A stretch of 64,000 nucleotides of DNA, from positions 62,001 through 126,000 of the forward strand of contig DASWLV010000002.1 of the NCBI GenBank assembly GCA_036400075.1. Direction: 5' to 3'. This DNA is from JALZCH01 sp036400075 (GTDB taxonomy: Bacteria > Acidobacteriota > Blastocatellia > Pyrinomonadales > Pyrinomonadaceae). Under the pieces are notes generated by a model that was given only the letters and a program-made list of their open reading frames with translations, ran no database searches and had not been told where the DNA came from. Below, piece after piece: positions 26,299-36,300 of this stretch (positions are counted from its first letter, which is position 1; each line of letters starts with the position of its first letter). The position numbers were made by a program, and so were the translations under genes.

Positions 26299-26361
26299 GC
26301 GGTGAGCAGTGAGCAGAGTAAGAATCTCTTTCTGCTCACTGCTCACCGCTTACTGCTCACT
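26287..26361. repeat. Perfect 30-bp palindrome of heptamers between gnd and lpxC
   Basis: The left arm 26287-26316 and right arm 26332-26361 are exact reverse complements with a 15-base spacer. Each arm is a row of 7-base words (gtgagca, gtaagcg). It covers the stop codon of gnd and that of the convergent lpxC, supplying the last residues of both. Likely works as a bidirectional terminator. Confidence 0.9.
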
Positions 26362-27209
26362 GTTTCTACAATTTCCCAAGCCGAGCGGGTTTTTAAGAGT
26401 TTTGACATCAAAGCGGCATGGACGGCGTGCCCGCTTCTTTCGGCTTTGATTTTTCCTAAGAACGGCATTCCAAGCAGCGCGAAATCGCCGATGATGTCGA
26501 GTATTTTGTGACGGACGAATTCGTTTTGAAATCGGAGCGGCGTTTCGTTGAGCATTCCGTTTTCGCTGAGAACAATTGCGTTGTCGAGCGAGCCGCCGAG
26601 CGCGAGATTGGCTTTTCTGAGCATTTCGATTTCGTGCGTAAAACCGAACGTCCGCGCGCGAGAAATTTCGCGGCTGAACGAGCCGTTCGAGAGAACAAAA
26701 TCGTAGGTCTGCGTCTCGATAAACGGGTGCGGAAAATCAATCAAACATTCGATTTCGTATCGGTCTGAAGGCTCGATGCTCATTCGCCTCGCGCCTTGTT
26801 CGACTTCGACTCGTTCACGAATCTGCAAAAAACGGCGCGGCGCTTCTTGTTCTGCGAATCCGGCTTTTTCGAGCAATTCGATAAAATTTTCCGACGAGCC
26901 GTCCATAATCGGCATTTCGATGTTGTCGAATTCGATAAAGCAGTTGTCAACGCCAGCGCCGCGCAGAGCCGCGAGCAGGTGTTCGGTCGTCGAAATGACG
27001 ACGCCGTTTCGCATCAAGGTCGTTGCGTAAGAGCAGTGCGAAATGTATTCGACCGACGCCGGAATCTCGAAATTGTCCAAATCAGTGCGAACGAAAACGT
27101 AGCCGGTGTTGGGCGGCGCGGGTTTTAAAGCTAAATTTACCGAGACTGCCGTGTGTAATCCGATTCCGGCGGCTTCGACGGTTCTGGCAAGCGTTTTTTG
27201 TTTGAACAT
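26343..27209 (-). CDS. lpxC: UDP-3-O-acyl-N-acetylglucosamine deacetylase
   Basis: Zinc enzyme committing UDP-acyl-GlcNAc to lipid A synthesis, so the organism is a lipopolysaccharide-bearing diderm. 288 residues from ATG 27209, chosen for the standard beginning MFKQKTLARTVEAAGIGLH. Motifs: STTEHLLAALRGAGVDN (zinc His), PIMDGSS, SRARTFGF, FVRHKILDIIGDFAL (zinc His and Asp) and ERSGHAVHAAL (catalytic His). The final residues (VSSKR) come from the palindromic heptamer repeat. It stands alone, not in a fused LpxC-FabZ form. Confidence 0.96.
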   Translation of the reverse strand: MFKQKTLARTVEAAGIGLHTAVSVNLALKPAPPNTGYVFVRTDLDNFEIPASVEYISHCSYATTLMRNGVVISTTEHLLAALRGAGVDNCFIEFDNIEMPIMDGSSENFIELLEKAGFAEQEAPRRFLQIRERVEVEQGARRMSIEPSDRYEIECLIDFPHPFIETQTYDFVLSNGSFSREISRARTFGFTHEIEMLRKANLALGGSLDNAIVLSENGMLNETPLRFQNEFVRHKILDIIGDFALLGMPFLGKIKAERSGHAVHAALMSKLLKTRSAWEIVETVSSKR

Positions 27210-27569
27210 ATTCAAGCGCAAAATTTGAATTACAAAAAACGTGCCTTTAATCTTAAAAACGTTAAACCAATAAAATAAAAGCATTTTTGCACATTCCCGA
27301 TTGTCAAAGAATCAGAAATTGTTGCTCGACTGCTACAAAAGTGTTGTTGATTTGCAACTTAAAATCGAAAAAAATGTGAGAAATTATTAATTCTGATTTA
27401 TTAGCACAAAAATTGGCTAAAATTTGGATGATGCTAAACACACTTCAGACTTTAATAAAAGACAGGCAGAAACCGTGACCTGGAACAATCACGAGCAATA
27501 CACAAGTTTACCGATGGCAATTTTCAGGTCGCTATTGGCTTTCCTGCTCCTGTAACATAAGAAAGCCCG
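27210..27569. other. Non-coding stretch at the left edge of the accessory region
   Basis: 360 AT-rich bases upstream of lpxC. It should hold the lpxC promoter, but no convincing box pair was found. No gene or repeat is supported here. Base composition turns visibly more AT-rich from this point rightwards. Confidence 0.5.
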
Positions 27570-27962
27570 TTAATTTGCCTGGCGCATTTTCCGGCTCAGC
27601 TCTGCTTGATCTACGGTTTCTTCTAACGGTACAGCCTCCAGCTCCGCAGATGCTCTTCCATCACCGTCAAGAAAATCATATAGTAATTTGCGTTCCGCCT
27701 GGGTCATGTCTTGCGTCACCGGCATAAAACGATACGATTCAAAATTAGCCGGGTCTGTCAGGCGCTTGAGTATGGAACCATAAGCCTTAACTTGTGCTTC
27801 ATTTTTGAGATCGAGCCAATTATCCATACATGGCGCCATCGCATTCCAATTGGACAAGCAGTATTTATAAACGTTTTCCCATGTTGGTTCTAACGGCTTT
27901 GGTCTTGAAAGCACCGGACTATCCTGCAAGGTGCGGATATGCATATAGTTCGTATCGCACAA
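27570..27962 (-). CDS. Hypothetical protein fragment, unrecognised
   Basis: Up to 130 residues; ATG 27962 or 27944 (MHIRTL) are possible starts. It reads like an internal or C-terminal piece of a larger protein: WENVYKYCLSNWNAMAPCM has two Cys and many Trp/Tyr, then RFMPVTQDMTQAERKLLYDFLDG. The beginning coincides with the abrupt left end of the TonB-receptor remnant on the other strand, suggesting that a rearrangement cut both. No confident family; the C-terminal style recalls ferritin-like or cytochrome-type domains, but this is weak. Confidence 0.45.
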   Translation of the reverse strand: MCDTNYMHIRTLQDSPVLSRPKPLEPTWENVYKYCLSNWNAMAPCMDNWLDLKNEAQVKAYGSILKRLTDPANFESYRFMPVTQDMTQAERKLLYDFLDGDGRASAELEAVPLEETVDQAELSRKMRQAN

Positions 27963-29547
27963 GAGGTGGAATCAACTCAAACGATAATAGGATATTTTTA
28001 CAAAACAATTCTACCGAACTGTTTGTTCAGGATGACTGGAAAATACGCGACGACCTGACGCTTAACCTTGGTATGCGTTGGGATTATGACTCGGCGTTTT
28101 CGTCATCGGGCGATTTCTCGCCGCGCCTTGGGGTTGTTTGGAAAGTCGCGCCGAAAACCGTAGTGCGCGCGAGCTGGGGAGTTTTTTACGACCAAATCCG
28201 ATTGGGACAAGTACGGGACATCCCGGCTTTTGGGGCGCAAACATCACGAACGTCCAGCCGGTTTCTTATCCGAGACTTTTTTACGGCGTTCCGACCATCG
28301 CCCCGATTGTCTTTGGATTGTGTCTTTCGCCGAATCTGACGGATGCTCAGATTGCTGCGATGGGAGCAAGCTGCCCTTTAGGTCCGCTGCCGTTTATCGG
28401 AGTTGACTGGCTCAGCCGCGTGGTCGCGCCGGGACATTTGCCGATTCCGGCTAATTCGATCTTAACGATTGAAAATGTGCAGGCATTATCCGGTTTAACG
28501 CCTCTACAGTTTGTTGACCGGGCAAGCGCCGCAGTTCAGCGTCCGGCGGGTTTCTTTTTCTGGGGACCGTTCGGGACGCTTTCGCACATCGGTTCTACGA
28601 CTACCGCATTTCCCGTTACTTTAGACCCGAATTTCCGAACACCGCATACGCTGGGTTTTAATATCGGAGCGGAAAGAGAAATTTACCGGAGTTTATTGAT
28701 TAAGGTCGAATATTTTCATAAAGACATCCGGGATATTGCCGGAGTGCGGTTGACCAACATCGCGTTTGACGCGCGTTTGCCGGGAAATGACCGGCATTTT
28801 GAAGAACCCAGCCCGCTGCAGGAGATCAGAGGATTCGGTCCGTGGTTTAAAGGCACTTACGACGCCGCCAGCATTACTTTCAAAATGCGCCGGGCGCAGC
28901 GCCTAAGCTTAGACGGCAGCTATACCTTTACCAGGGCGACAGATAATCTTCGATGTCCGAATTTGAAGACCGGTCTCAGTCTTTGCGTTCCATCCGATAG
29001 TTTTATCGGAATTCCTCCGGTCGTCACCAACCAAACGACCGGACAAAGCAACGCTCAGGGAGCTTTTACTGCGAGCAACGGCAATCCCGTCCCGCAAGCC
29101 GGTGTTTTCTATAACGGCGCTGACCTCGACCGCGGACCTTCCGATTTAGCTCCGAATCATACGTTTACCATTTTTGGAATTGCAGAGCTTCCACGACAAT
29201 TTTCAATCAGCGGAATTTTCCGCGCGCAAAGCGGATTTCGCTTCAGCCGTCAGGCACAAATCCCTATTGACGTTGACGGCGATCTGAATTTCAATTCGAC
29301 GGATCATTCAGCGGGGCGAAATGCTTTTACCGCGCCGCCCTTCGTAAATCTCGACATCCGCTTTACCAAGCGATGGCAAATTAAAGATCGTTTGAATTTA
29401 ACGGGTTTGTTTGAAGTTTTTAATTTATTCAACAGCAGAAACCCGGCTGCGGTAGAAACCGGCGTGGGAAAACCGACGCCTTTCGGCAGACCTCTACAAG
29501 TATTGCCGGGACGCGAGGGGCAAATCGGATTACGAATTGAATTTTAG
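27953..29547 (+). pseudogene. TonB-dependent receptor, C-terminal part, frameshifted
   Basis: Only the last part of the outer-membrane beta-barrel is present: TELFVQDDWKIRDDLTLNLG and SPRLGVVWKVAPKTVVRASW, then in another frame GANITNVQPVSYPRLFYG through to a C-terminus of GQIGLRIEF with the terminal Phe typical of outer-membrane proteins. The plug and signal peptide are missing. At 28228-28235 (TTTT then GGGG) the frame changes: one T more would restore DIPAFWGANIT. The 5' end stops abruptly near 27950. It belongs to the acidobacterial large TonB-receptor type that resembles carboxypeptidase-regulated receptors. Non-functional as it stands; the frameshift alone could be a homopolymer sequencing error, the truncation could not. 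Confidence 0.85.
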
Positions 29548-29660
29548 GAAGGCAGGTTGTGAAAATTGTTTTATTTATGCCTTTTGAATGATTCGCGCAA
29601 TACATTTGACGGCATTCCTGTTTTTTTGCCAAATACAATCGGTTTTTAAAGCATATTGTT

Positions 29661-30278
29661 ATGAGGATTCTGATTCCACTGATTATTACCGCAGTTCTGA
29701 TCATCCTTTCTTTTTTCCTTTTCGAGGAATTAGAACCTTTTTCAATTGGATTATTAACCCAATTTCAGAACAATCCGCTGCATTACGCATTATTAAGCTT
29801 TATTATTCTTGTTTCCGATATTTTTCTGCCCGTCCCGTCGAGTATTGTTATGTATTTGAACGGCGTCTTTCTCGGATTTCCGGGCGGCTTTGCAGTTTCT
29901 CTGATTTCCGTGATGGCTTTTTCTGCTATCGGATATTTTGTCGGGAAATACTCGTCAATAGCATTAAAAAGCAAGTCGGATGATCTGAGCGAAAAAATCC
30001 TGAAAGAATACGGACATTTTGCAATTATAATTACACGCGGCATTCCGGTGCTGTCTGAAAGCATCTGCTTTGTCTGTGGTTACAATTTATATAATCTCAA
30101 AATATATTTGCTTCTGAATTTTATCGGCTATCTTCCCGTATGTTTAATTTATGCATATTTCGGCAGCATTGCAGTAAATCAAAACCTGTTTTTTATCTCC
30201 CTCGGCATTTCGTTGTTAGTATCTTTTCTATTGTGGGCGTTTGGTAAAAAACTGATTGGCAGATTGAGCCAAAATTAA
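29661..30278 (+). CDS. VTT/DedA-like (SNARE-associated) membrane protein
   Basis: 205 residues with about five hydrophobic segments. The central DIFLPVPSSIVMYLNG and FLGFPGGFAVSLI stretch, followed by FSAIGYFVGKYSS, then ARGIPVL-like TRGIPVLSESICFVCGY, matches the VTT domain of DedA/TMEM41/VMP1 proteins. These act as lipid scramblases or undecaprenyl-phosphate/phospholipid transporters. It is probably in the cytoplasmic membrane. ATG 29661 follows a weak site. Its codon use is more AT-rich than the core genes. It lies between a receptor remnant and a SET scrap, so its local context is decayed. Confidence 0.85.
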   Translation: MRILIPLIITAVLIILSFFLFEELEPFSIGLLTQFQNNPLHYALLSFIILVSDIFLPVPSSIVMYLNGVFLGFPGGFAVSLISVMAFSAIGYFVGKYSSIALKSKSDDLSEKILKEYGHFAIIITRGIPVLSESICFVCGYNLYNLKIYLLLNFIGYLPVCLIYAYFGSIAVNQNLFFISLGISLLVSFLLWAFGKKLIGRLSQN

Positions 30279-30291
30279 ACTTATATGAGAT

Positions 30292-30462
30292 TTGCGACTA
30301 ATCATTTCTCATTTTGAAATTGGAAAGGACGTTGAAATCAAAAAAATCTCAATTCACGAGTACGGGATTTTTGCCCGGCGTATATTTAAAGCGGGTGACA
30401 TCGTTTTACCCGATCATGGTATCCACATTGACGGCAACGTAAATTTGGTTGAAACGCTTTAA
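30292..30462 (+). pseudogene. N-terminal scrap of a SET-domain protein
   Basis: A 56-codon frame from TTG 30292 to TAA 30460-30462. It reads HFEIGKDVEIKKISIHEYG followed by IFARRIFKAGDIVL, which has the form of the first beta strands of bacterial SET domains (YGVFATRDIKKGE type). After about 40 residues the similarity stops and the frame ends, so the rest of the methyltransferase domain is missing. It converges with the metallo-hydrolase gene, whose stop is 8 bases away. Assigned from the short motif only. Confidence 0.45.
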
Positions 30463-30470
30463 CTCCAGAA

Positions 30471-32117
30471 TTATGCTTGGCGAAGCATCGCCGGTTCGGG
30501 TTTGCCAAATTCGTTTATCTCAAAAGCATAAGCCTCTTTCATATCCTCAAGCGCGCTGTTTGTGTAAACGAGCAATCGCTTCCCGTCTGTTCGCACCATC
30601 ACCAATCCGAAAGCGGCACGGCTGAAAGCGTAAAAGTCATGCTTGCGAGGATCAACAACATCTTTATCGTCAGCGACTGCAGCGCTTCCTTTATCTGTTA
30701 ATTGATGAAATTGTTTGCGCATCCAGCCTTCTGTTTGAAAGAAAGCTACCAGCTCAGTGATAAAAATGATGGGTTCATCAACCCTAGAAAAACGACCGAG
30801 CGCGCCGAGTATCGTCGCCCGCGGGTGAATATATTCTTTGCGAGCGCTTTCGTCTCCTGAAGAAATCAAAGAGATGATGGGCGCTACAGCCTGGACAAAA
30901 GCGCCGGAAAAATCGTGCGAACCGTGATGCGGAACTTTAAACACATCCGCCTGCAAATTGATTTCATTGCGATTATGCGCTTTGGTCAGAATCCGCTCGG
31001 CTTCATCGTTTAGGTCGCCGCTAAATAGAAAAGTAAAATCTCCGTATCGTAATTGGAAGACAATTGAATGCCCATTGATGGTGTGCGATGCGGATAAACT
31101 TTTACTAAATTCCTTATCTTCAATGCTCATAAACTCTTCGGAAGTACGGGGACCTTTCGGCGGATTGCGCAGAAACCGAAGCCCCCGCGTCCCATTAGCC
31201 TCAGTTAAAATCGGAGCCAGAACTTCAACCTTAATCTTTTTATCTTCATCGTCCTCCGAGAGAAAATTGAACGCATCTTTATCGCCAAACTCCAAGCGGC
31301 GAAATTCTATGTCTTTTTGCTCTGTGGCTTGCAAGCGTTGATTATAAGCTTGCAAATCCTTTTTCCACCGTTTAAACGGCTCGTTCATTTTGGCGTCATT
31401 CACAGTGGTTAAATTCGTTTCAAACTCTGTGATTAACAAAATATTCTTGCCCGTCTCTGGATCGCGCACAGTTTTGGTCGCGCCGAGCATCTCTTTGTCT
31501 GGAACGTCACGCCCATTTTTTTTCCCCGGACGTTTGACTAAACCGTTGTGATAAACGCGTCTCGGACAGAGGAAAAGTCTTTTACGAGGGGTATCGGAAG
31601 ATTCCGAATCGCGAATTTTTGCTAAACCTGCGAAATGATCCGCATCGCCGTGCGTAACGAGCATACAATCAATTTTACAGGGATTGGCAGCGCTCGAATT
31701 ACGGAAACGATTTGCCAAATAGCGGGCGAAAAGCTGATTATCACCGCCATCAATCAAAACAATCTTTCCAGCCGGCGTTTCGATGACCGCCCCGTCGCCC
31801 TGCTGTACGTCAACAAAATCAACTTTAAGAATTTGGCTCTCCGATTTTTTGATGACAACGTCTCTAGGTTTAATCTTGCTGCCCTTACTCGGTATAATTT
31901 TGCCGACGATGGGAACGGGTTCGACGCTGCCGTCGGGCAGTGAGTGAAAGGCAGTCCATTTGATATTAACTTCGGTATCAGTAATGTCTTGATCGGGATT
32001 ATTGATTTCAACCACGTCACCCCAACCGAGAGTTCGAGTTTCGGTTTTAGTCTCATCACCCGGTTTGGAAAATCTGACTTTGGCTAGATCAACATTAATC
32101 ACATATTTTTCTGGCAT
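30471..32117 (-). CDS. ComEC/Rec2-like metallo-beta-lactamase hydrolase
   Basis: 548 residues without signal peptide or membrane segments, so cytosolic. Residues 1-90 are a beta-rich domain not recognised. The hydrolase begins near residue 97 with VDFVDVQQGDGAVIETPAG, the entry typical of ComEC-like soluble MBL proteins. Metal ligands: THGDADHFAGL (His156, Asp158, Asp160, His161), then FLFSGDLND (Asp) and FKVPHHGSHD (His). Such enzymes act on nucleic acids or, in conflict systems, serve as effectors. A charged insertion of about 120 residues lies between the first two metal motifs. It is divergent from the ECF sigma gene over a 600-base gap and next to the CHAT locus. Confidence 0.83.
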   Translation of the reverse strand: MPEKYVINVDLAKVRFSKPGDETKTETRTLGWGDVVEINNPDQDITDTEVNIKWTAFHSLPDGSVEPVPIVGKIIPSKGSKIKPRDVVIKKSESQILKVDFVDVQQGDGAVIETPAGKIVLIDGGDNQLFARYLANRFRNSSAANPCKIDCMLVTHGDADHFAGLAKIRDSESSDTPRKRLFLCPRRVYHNGLVKRPGKKNGRDVPDKEMLGATKTVRDPETGKNILLITEFETNLTTVNDAKMNEPFKRWKKDLQAYNQRLQATEQKDIEFRRLEFGDKDAFNFLSEDDEDKKIKVEVLAPILTEANGTRGLRFLRNPPKGPRTSEEFMSIEDKEFSKSLSASHTINGHSIVFQLRYGDFTFLFSGDLNDEAERILTKAHNRNEINLQADVFKVPHHGSHDFSGAFVQAVAPIISLISSGDESARKEYIHPRATILGALGRFSRVDEPIIFITELVAFFQTEGWMRKQFHQLTDKGSAAVADDKDVVDPRKHDFYAFSRAAFGLVMVRTDGKRLLVYTNSALEDMKEAYAFEINEFGKPEPAMLRQA

Positions 32118-32716
32118 TGCGCGCGGCTCCTTTTGATATACAGCAAATGATGATTGATAGAAACTTTTGTTAACAACATAGCGAGTTGGCTTTGCCTAGT
32201 GTTCCAAGCTATTGAATACCAGAGGAACTGCGATAAACCCCAGACAAGTATTGATGAACAACGCTAATACTAAAAATTTGCCGGTTAAGACTTGTAAGTT
32301 TTTAATTTTCAATTGATTTATTCCTTGAAATCTGATTTTCGGTTTTTCTCCGAGCTGGAATTTTTGGGAATATCTGCCTTTTAATCCGATATGACATTTT
32401 GCGGAAAAACATTACACCTTCTCTTACCGGAGCGAGCGATTTTACCGAAGATGCGGATTAACCCGTAAAAATGCTTGACTTGCTGTGCTGTTAATGCCTA
32501 AGATGCGTCCACTGTTTTAAAGGCGAAAACTGACAAATTGATTTTATGAAATGTCTTTGAATAAGCGGGTCGGACTTTAAGCGTGGAAATATCAACGTCA
32601 ATTTCTCTAATTAGAAAATAAAGATGTGACAAGCTGATTTTTCACGTTTGACTATTGAGGATTCTTCGGAATAAGTAAACCCGGTTATTTTATGGTAAGA
32701 GATTCCCTCGTTTTAC
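32118..32716. other. Divergent regulatory gap between MBL hydrolase and sigma factor
   Basis: 599 bases with no supported gene, AT-rich. It must hold promoters for both divergent genes; one sigma70-like candidate is listed separately. No long repeat or RNA family was recognised. Confidence 0.5.
32475..32504 (+). promoter_or_regulatory. Candidate promoter for the sigma/CHAT operon
   Basis: ttgact (32475-32480) and taagat (32499-32504), 18 bases apart, 212 bases before the sigma-factor ATG. Matches to the -35/-10 consensus are 5 and 4 of 6. Weak, sequence-only prediction. Confidence 0.3.
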
Positions 32717-33295
32717 ATGGCAAAACCCCTCGTCTTAACTCAAGAATCGTTTGAGACCTTGCTCGGCTGGCTCGATTCAGACAGAGACCGAGCCGGTCAA
32801 AAATATGAAACGATTCGCCGCCGATTAATCAGGATTTTTTACGGGCGAGGGCTAACCGACGCAGAAACCCTGGCTGACGAAACCATTAATCGCGTTGCGG
32901 ATAAGGTCAAAGAGATAGCTCAAAATTACCGGGGAGATCAGGCACTCTATTTCTACGGAATTGCCCAAAAAGTTTGTCTTGAAGCTCGCCGGAAAAAGCC
33001 TGAAGTAGCAATCAGTACAGATCCGGTTTATGAGCCTATTTTTGATGAGCAGACCGACCAGTATCATCTAAGGCGTAATTGCCTCAACCGGTGTCTGGTC
33101 AAACTATCGGACGATGATCGCCGGATAGTAATTCAATATTATGCTTCCGAGGATCGAACCAATATTGATCATCGCCATCATCTTGCCGAACAGTTCCGAT
33201 TAACCGCAAACGCTCTGCGCGTCCGCGCGCACCGCATCAAGCAGCGGCTGCAAAAATGCGTCTGGGAGTGCGCGGAGGAGAATCAAGCTTCGTAG
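32717..33295 (+). CDS. ECF-type RNA polymerase sigma factor
   Basis: 192 residues. Region 2 is represented by LTDAETLADETINRVADKV and ALYFYGIAQKVCLEARRK; region 4 by VKLSDDDRRIVIQYY and the helix-turn-helix LAEQFRLTANALRVRAHRIKQRL. This is a sigma-70-like subgroup found in acidobacteria and planctomycetes, often placed next to large membrane proteins with an anti-sigma-like N-terminus, as here: the next gene begins 57 bases on. It likely directs transcription of this locus, held inactive by the neighbour. No strong ribosome site is visible. Confidence 0.88.
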   Translation: MAKPLVLTQESFETLLGWLDSDRDRAGQKYETIRRRLIRIFYGRGLTDAETLADETINRVADKVKEIAQNYRGDQALYFYGIAQKVCLEARRKKPEVAISTDPVYEPIFDEQTDQYHLRRNCLNRCLVKLSDDDRRIVIQYYASEDRTNIDHRHHLAEQFRLTANALRVRAHRIKQRLQKCVWECAEENQAS

Positions 33296-33352
33296 TGAAA
33301 TGTTTTTTATGTTTTCGGCATATATATTTGTAGCGCCGGGTTTCAAACGCAA

Positions 33353-36300
33353 ATGAAAGAAAACGGGGAACGAGAAAATATCAAAAGATACTTGCTGGGC
33401 AGTCTCAAGGATGAAGAGGCTTGGCAAGAAATTGAGAGGCGTCTGATGACGGACGATGCGTTTGCCGAAGAAATCTCGATTTGCGAGGAAGAGCTGATTG
33501 ATGATTATCTTGACGACAGATTAACTCCGCAGGAGCGAATCAAATTTGAAAATCATTTTTTGCCTTCTCCCGAGATGCGGGAAAGGTTTCTCTTTGCTCG
33601 CGTCTTTAAAGCTCATCTCGCCGAACAACAGCCTACTGCCAAAAAGCAAAAAGATAAAAAGAGTTTTTTCAGCAGGCTGCGGAAGCTCTTGCCCGCACCG
33701 GCAATAGCAGCGTTAGCCGTACTTTTAATTGTCGGAATGAGCTTTGCGGTCTGGCATTTCGTTTTTCGGGAGTCTCATTTTGATCAAGGATTAGCTGCCC
33801 TCAAACAAGTTTACGGCGAAACACGCTTTATCGAGCCGCGCATAGTGGGATTCGGCTATGCGCCGTTAAATCAAACCCGAGCACCGGCTGAAGATTCCGG
33901 CAACGTTCTTGAGCGCGAAAGAGCGAAATACCTGTTGCTCCAGGCGGTCGGCGAAAACAAAAATGCCGAATCGCTGCACGCTTTAGGAATGCTTTATTTG
34001 CTTGAAAAAGATTTTGACAAAGCCATTGAACAGCTTGAGCAAGCCGTCAAGCTCGCGCCAAACGACGCGAAAATGCATGCTGATCTTGGGGCGGCATATC
34101 TTGAAATTGCCACAAGATCGTCAAACAATGGGTCAAAACGATTGGAATCACTTGATAAAAGCTACAAACATCTGGAAGAGGCAATCAAACTTGATCCTCG
34201 ATTGCTCGAACCGCGCTTTAACCGCGCTTTGAATTTAAAGGATCTTTACTCCCCCGAACAAGCACGACAGGCGTGGCGCGAATATCTGGAATTGGACCCG
34301 AATTCAAAATGGGCGGAGGAAGCGAGAAGAAATCTGGAAAGTTTAGAATCACAGAAATCTCAAAACCGCTCGGCGGCAGAGCTTGAACGCGATTTCCTGA
34401 TTGCCTTTCGGCAAAATAACAGCGAAGAAGCCTGGCGGCTGCTGAGTCGAAACAGGGAACTGATTGCCGGAAAATATTTGCCGCAACGCCTCGCGATGTC
34501 TTTTCTGGAAGCGCCGGAGGGCGAAAAAGACAATCTCTACAGGGCTTTGTCTTATGCCGGCGAGCTTGAAGAGGGGCGCACCGGAGATCCGCTGGCGAGC
34601 GAAATTGCCGAATTTTATTCTGCCTTATCGCAAGATCAGACGTCTTTGCTCAAACAGGCTCAGCAAGCTGTTCGCAACGGTAACAAATTATGTTTGGAGT
34701 TAAGGTACCGGGAGGCATTAGCGGAATTTAACAGCGCGCGCAATTTTTTTTCCGAAGCCGGAGACGTTTGGGAAACAAAGCTTAGCGAATATTTTATCGC
34801 TTATTGTTTAAGAAATGATAATCGAATCGCTGAAAGTATAATCCTGTTTGATGAGATCGCAGAGTATTGCCGGATCAGAAAATATAAATGGCTTGCAGCC
34901 ACGTCGCTTCACTGGCTGGCGGGAAGTCTTAAAAATTCAAAGCAAATCACTCGATCAAAAAAAAACTACGAGAAAGCTCTGGCTCTGGCTGAAGAAATCA
35001 AAGATTCTTATGCATTGCAGAGAAATCTCCTGGAACTGGCTAAACTGAACTCATTCTTCGGGCAAAAGCAGGGAGCACTCCGTTATCTATGGCGGGTTCT
35101 GGAAGAATCAAATTTGCCCGAGGTCAGCCCTCGCCAGAAATATCGTAATTACGCGGAGGCTCTGCAAATATTAAGCGGTGCGAAGCTTTACAATGCGGCA
35201 AAGCTCACGGCGCTCGAAGCCGTCCATTTAGCGGATCAACTCAAAGACCCGATGTTTATCGTGATTTCGCGAAATCACGCGGGAATTTCCTACGTTCAAA
35301 CCGGAGATCTCGCCCGTGCGCGGGAATGGCTAAACGAAGGGCGGGAAAAGGCTGAAACGATAGAGGACGAATCTTCCCGGAAAAAGATGATTGCCTATTC
35401 TTTCCTTAAACTCGGCTATTTGGAAAAACAAGCAAACAATTACGAGAGTTCACTCCGGTTTTATGATGAGGCTCTCAAACAATACGAGACTCTGGAAGTT
35501 CCGCTCAGCCGGTACGAGGCGCATAAAGGCAGATTGCTGGTGCAGTTAAGTTTAGGCAACGACGCGGAAGTCGGGAGGGAAATACCGGCAATTTTAGAGG
35601 AAACCGAGAAGTACCGCGAACAGATTTTAGAAGAGCAGGCGCGGACGGGGTTTTTCGACGCGGAGCAAAGCGTTTACGATCTTGCCGCGGATTACGAATT
35701 CAGACGCGGAAATTACGAGCGGGCTTATGATTACGGCGAAATCTCGGCTTCCCGTTCCTTGCTCGACTGGCTGCACAAGGGCGCGGAGATTTCGGGCGAG
35801 AGGAACAGGCTGGAGATTTTATTAAAAGACAGCGCCGCACCGCTCCCGCTTTCTGAAATCCGCCGGCGAATGCTCGAGCGAGTCCAGTTGCTGCAATACA
35901 CGGTTTTGGAAAACCGCGTCCTTGTCTGGCTTGTTTCGCGAGAAAAGTTCGCAGTTGTACCGGTCGAAATAAGCGCCGAAAAATTGCGCGAAAAGGCTGA
36001 AAATTATCTTCGGGTTTTACCTCTCCGAACCGGAGCGGCAGAGCGAGATGCCGAAGTACTGGCGCGCGAGCTTTACAACTTATTGATTAGCCCCGTCCGG
36101 CGCGAGCTTGACCCCACGCTTGAAATCCGTTTGATCCCAAGCAATATCCTGTTTTATCTTCCTTTCTCGGCGCTTTTATCCCCGGGCGGAAAGCCGTTTA
36201 TAACGGAGTTTGACGTTTCTTACGCGCCGAGCGCCAATGTTTTCTTATTGTGCACCGAAAATGCGGCGAAAAAAAACGGAACCGGCGATGAAAGCCTGTT

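Noticed and set aside
28228..28235. Programmed frameshift in the TonB receptor
   Set aside because: No slippery heptamer or stimulating structure was seen; the gene is also truncated, so decay or a base-call error is simpler.
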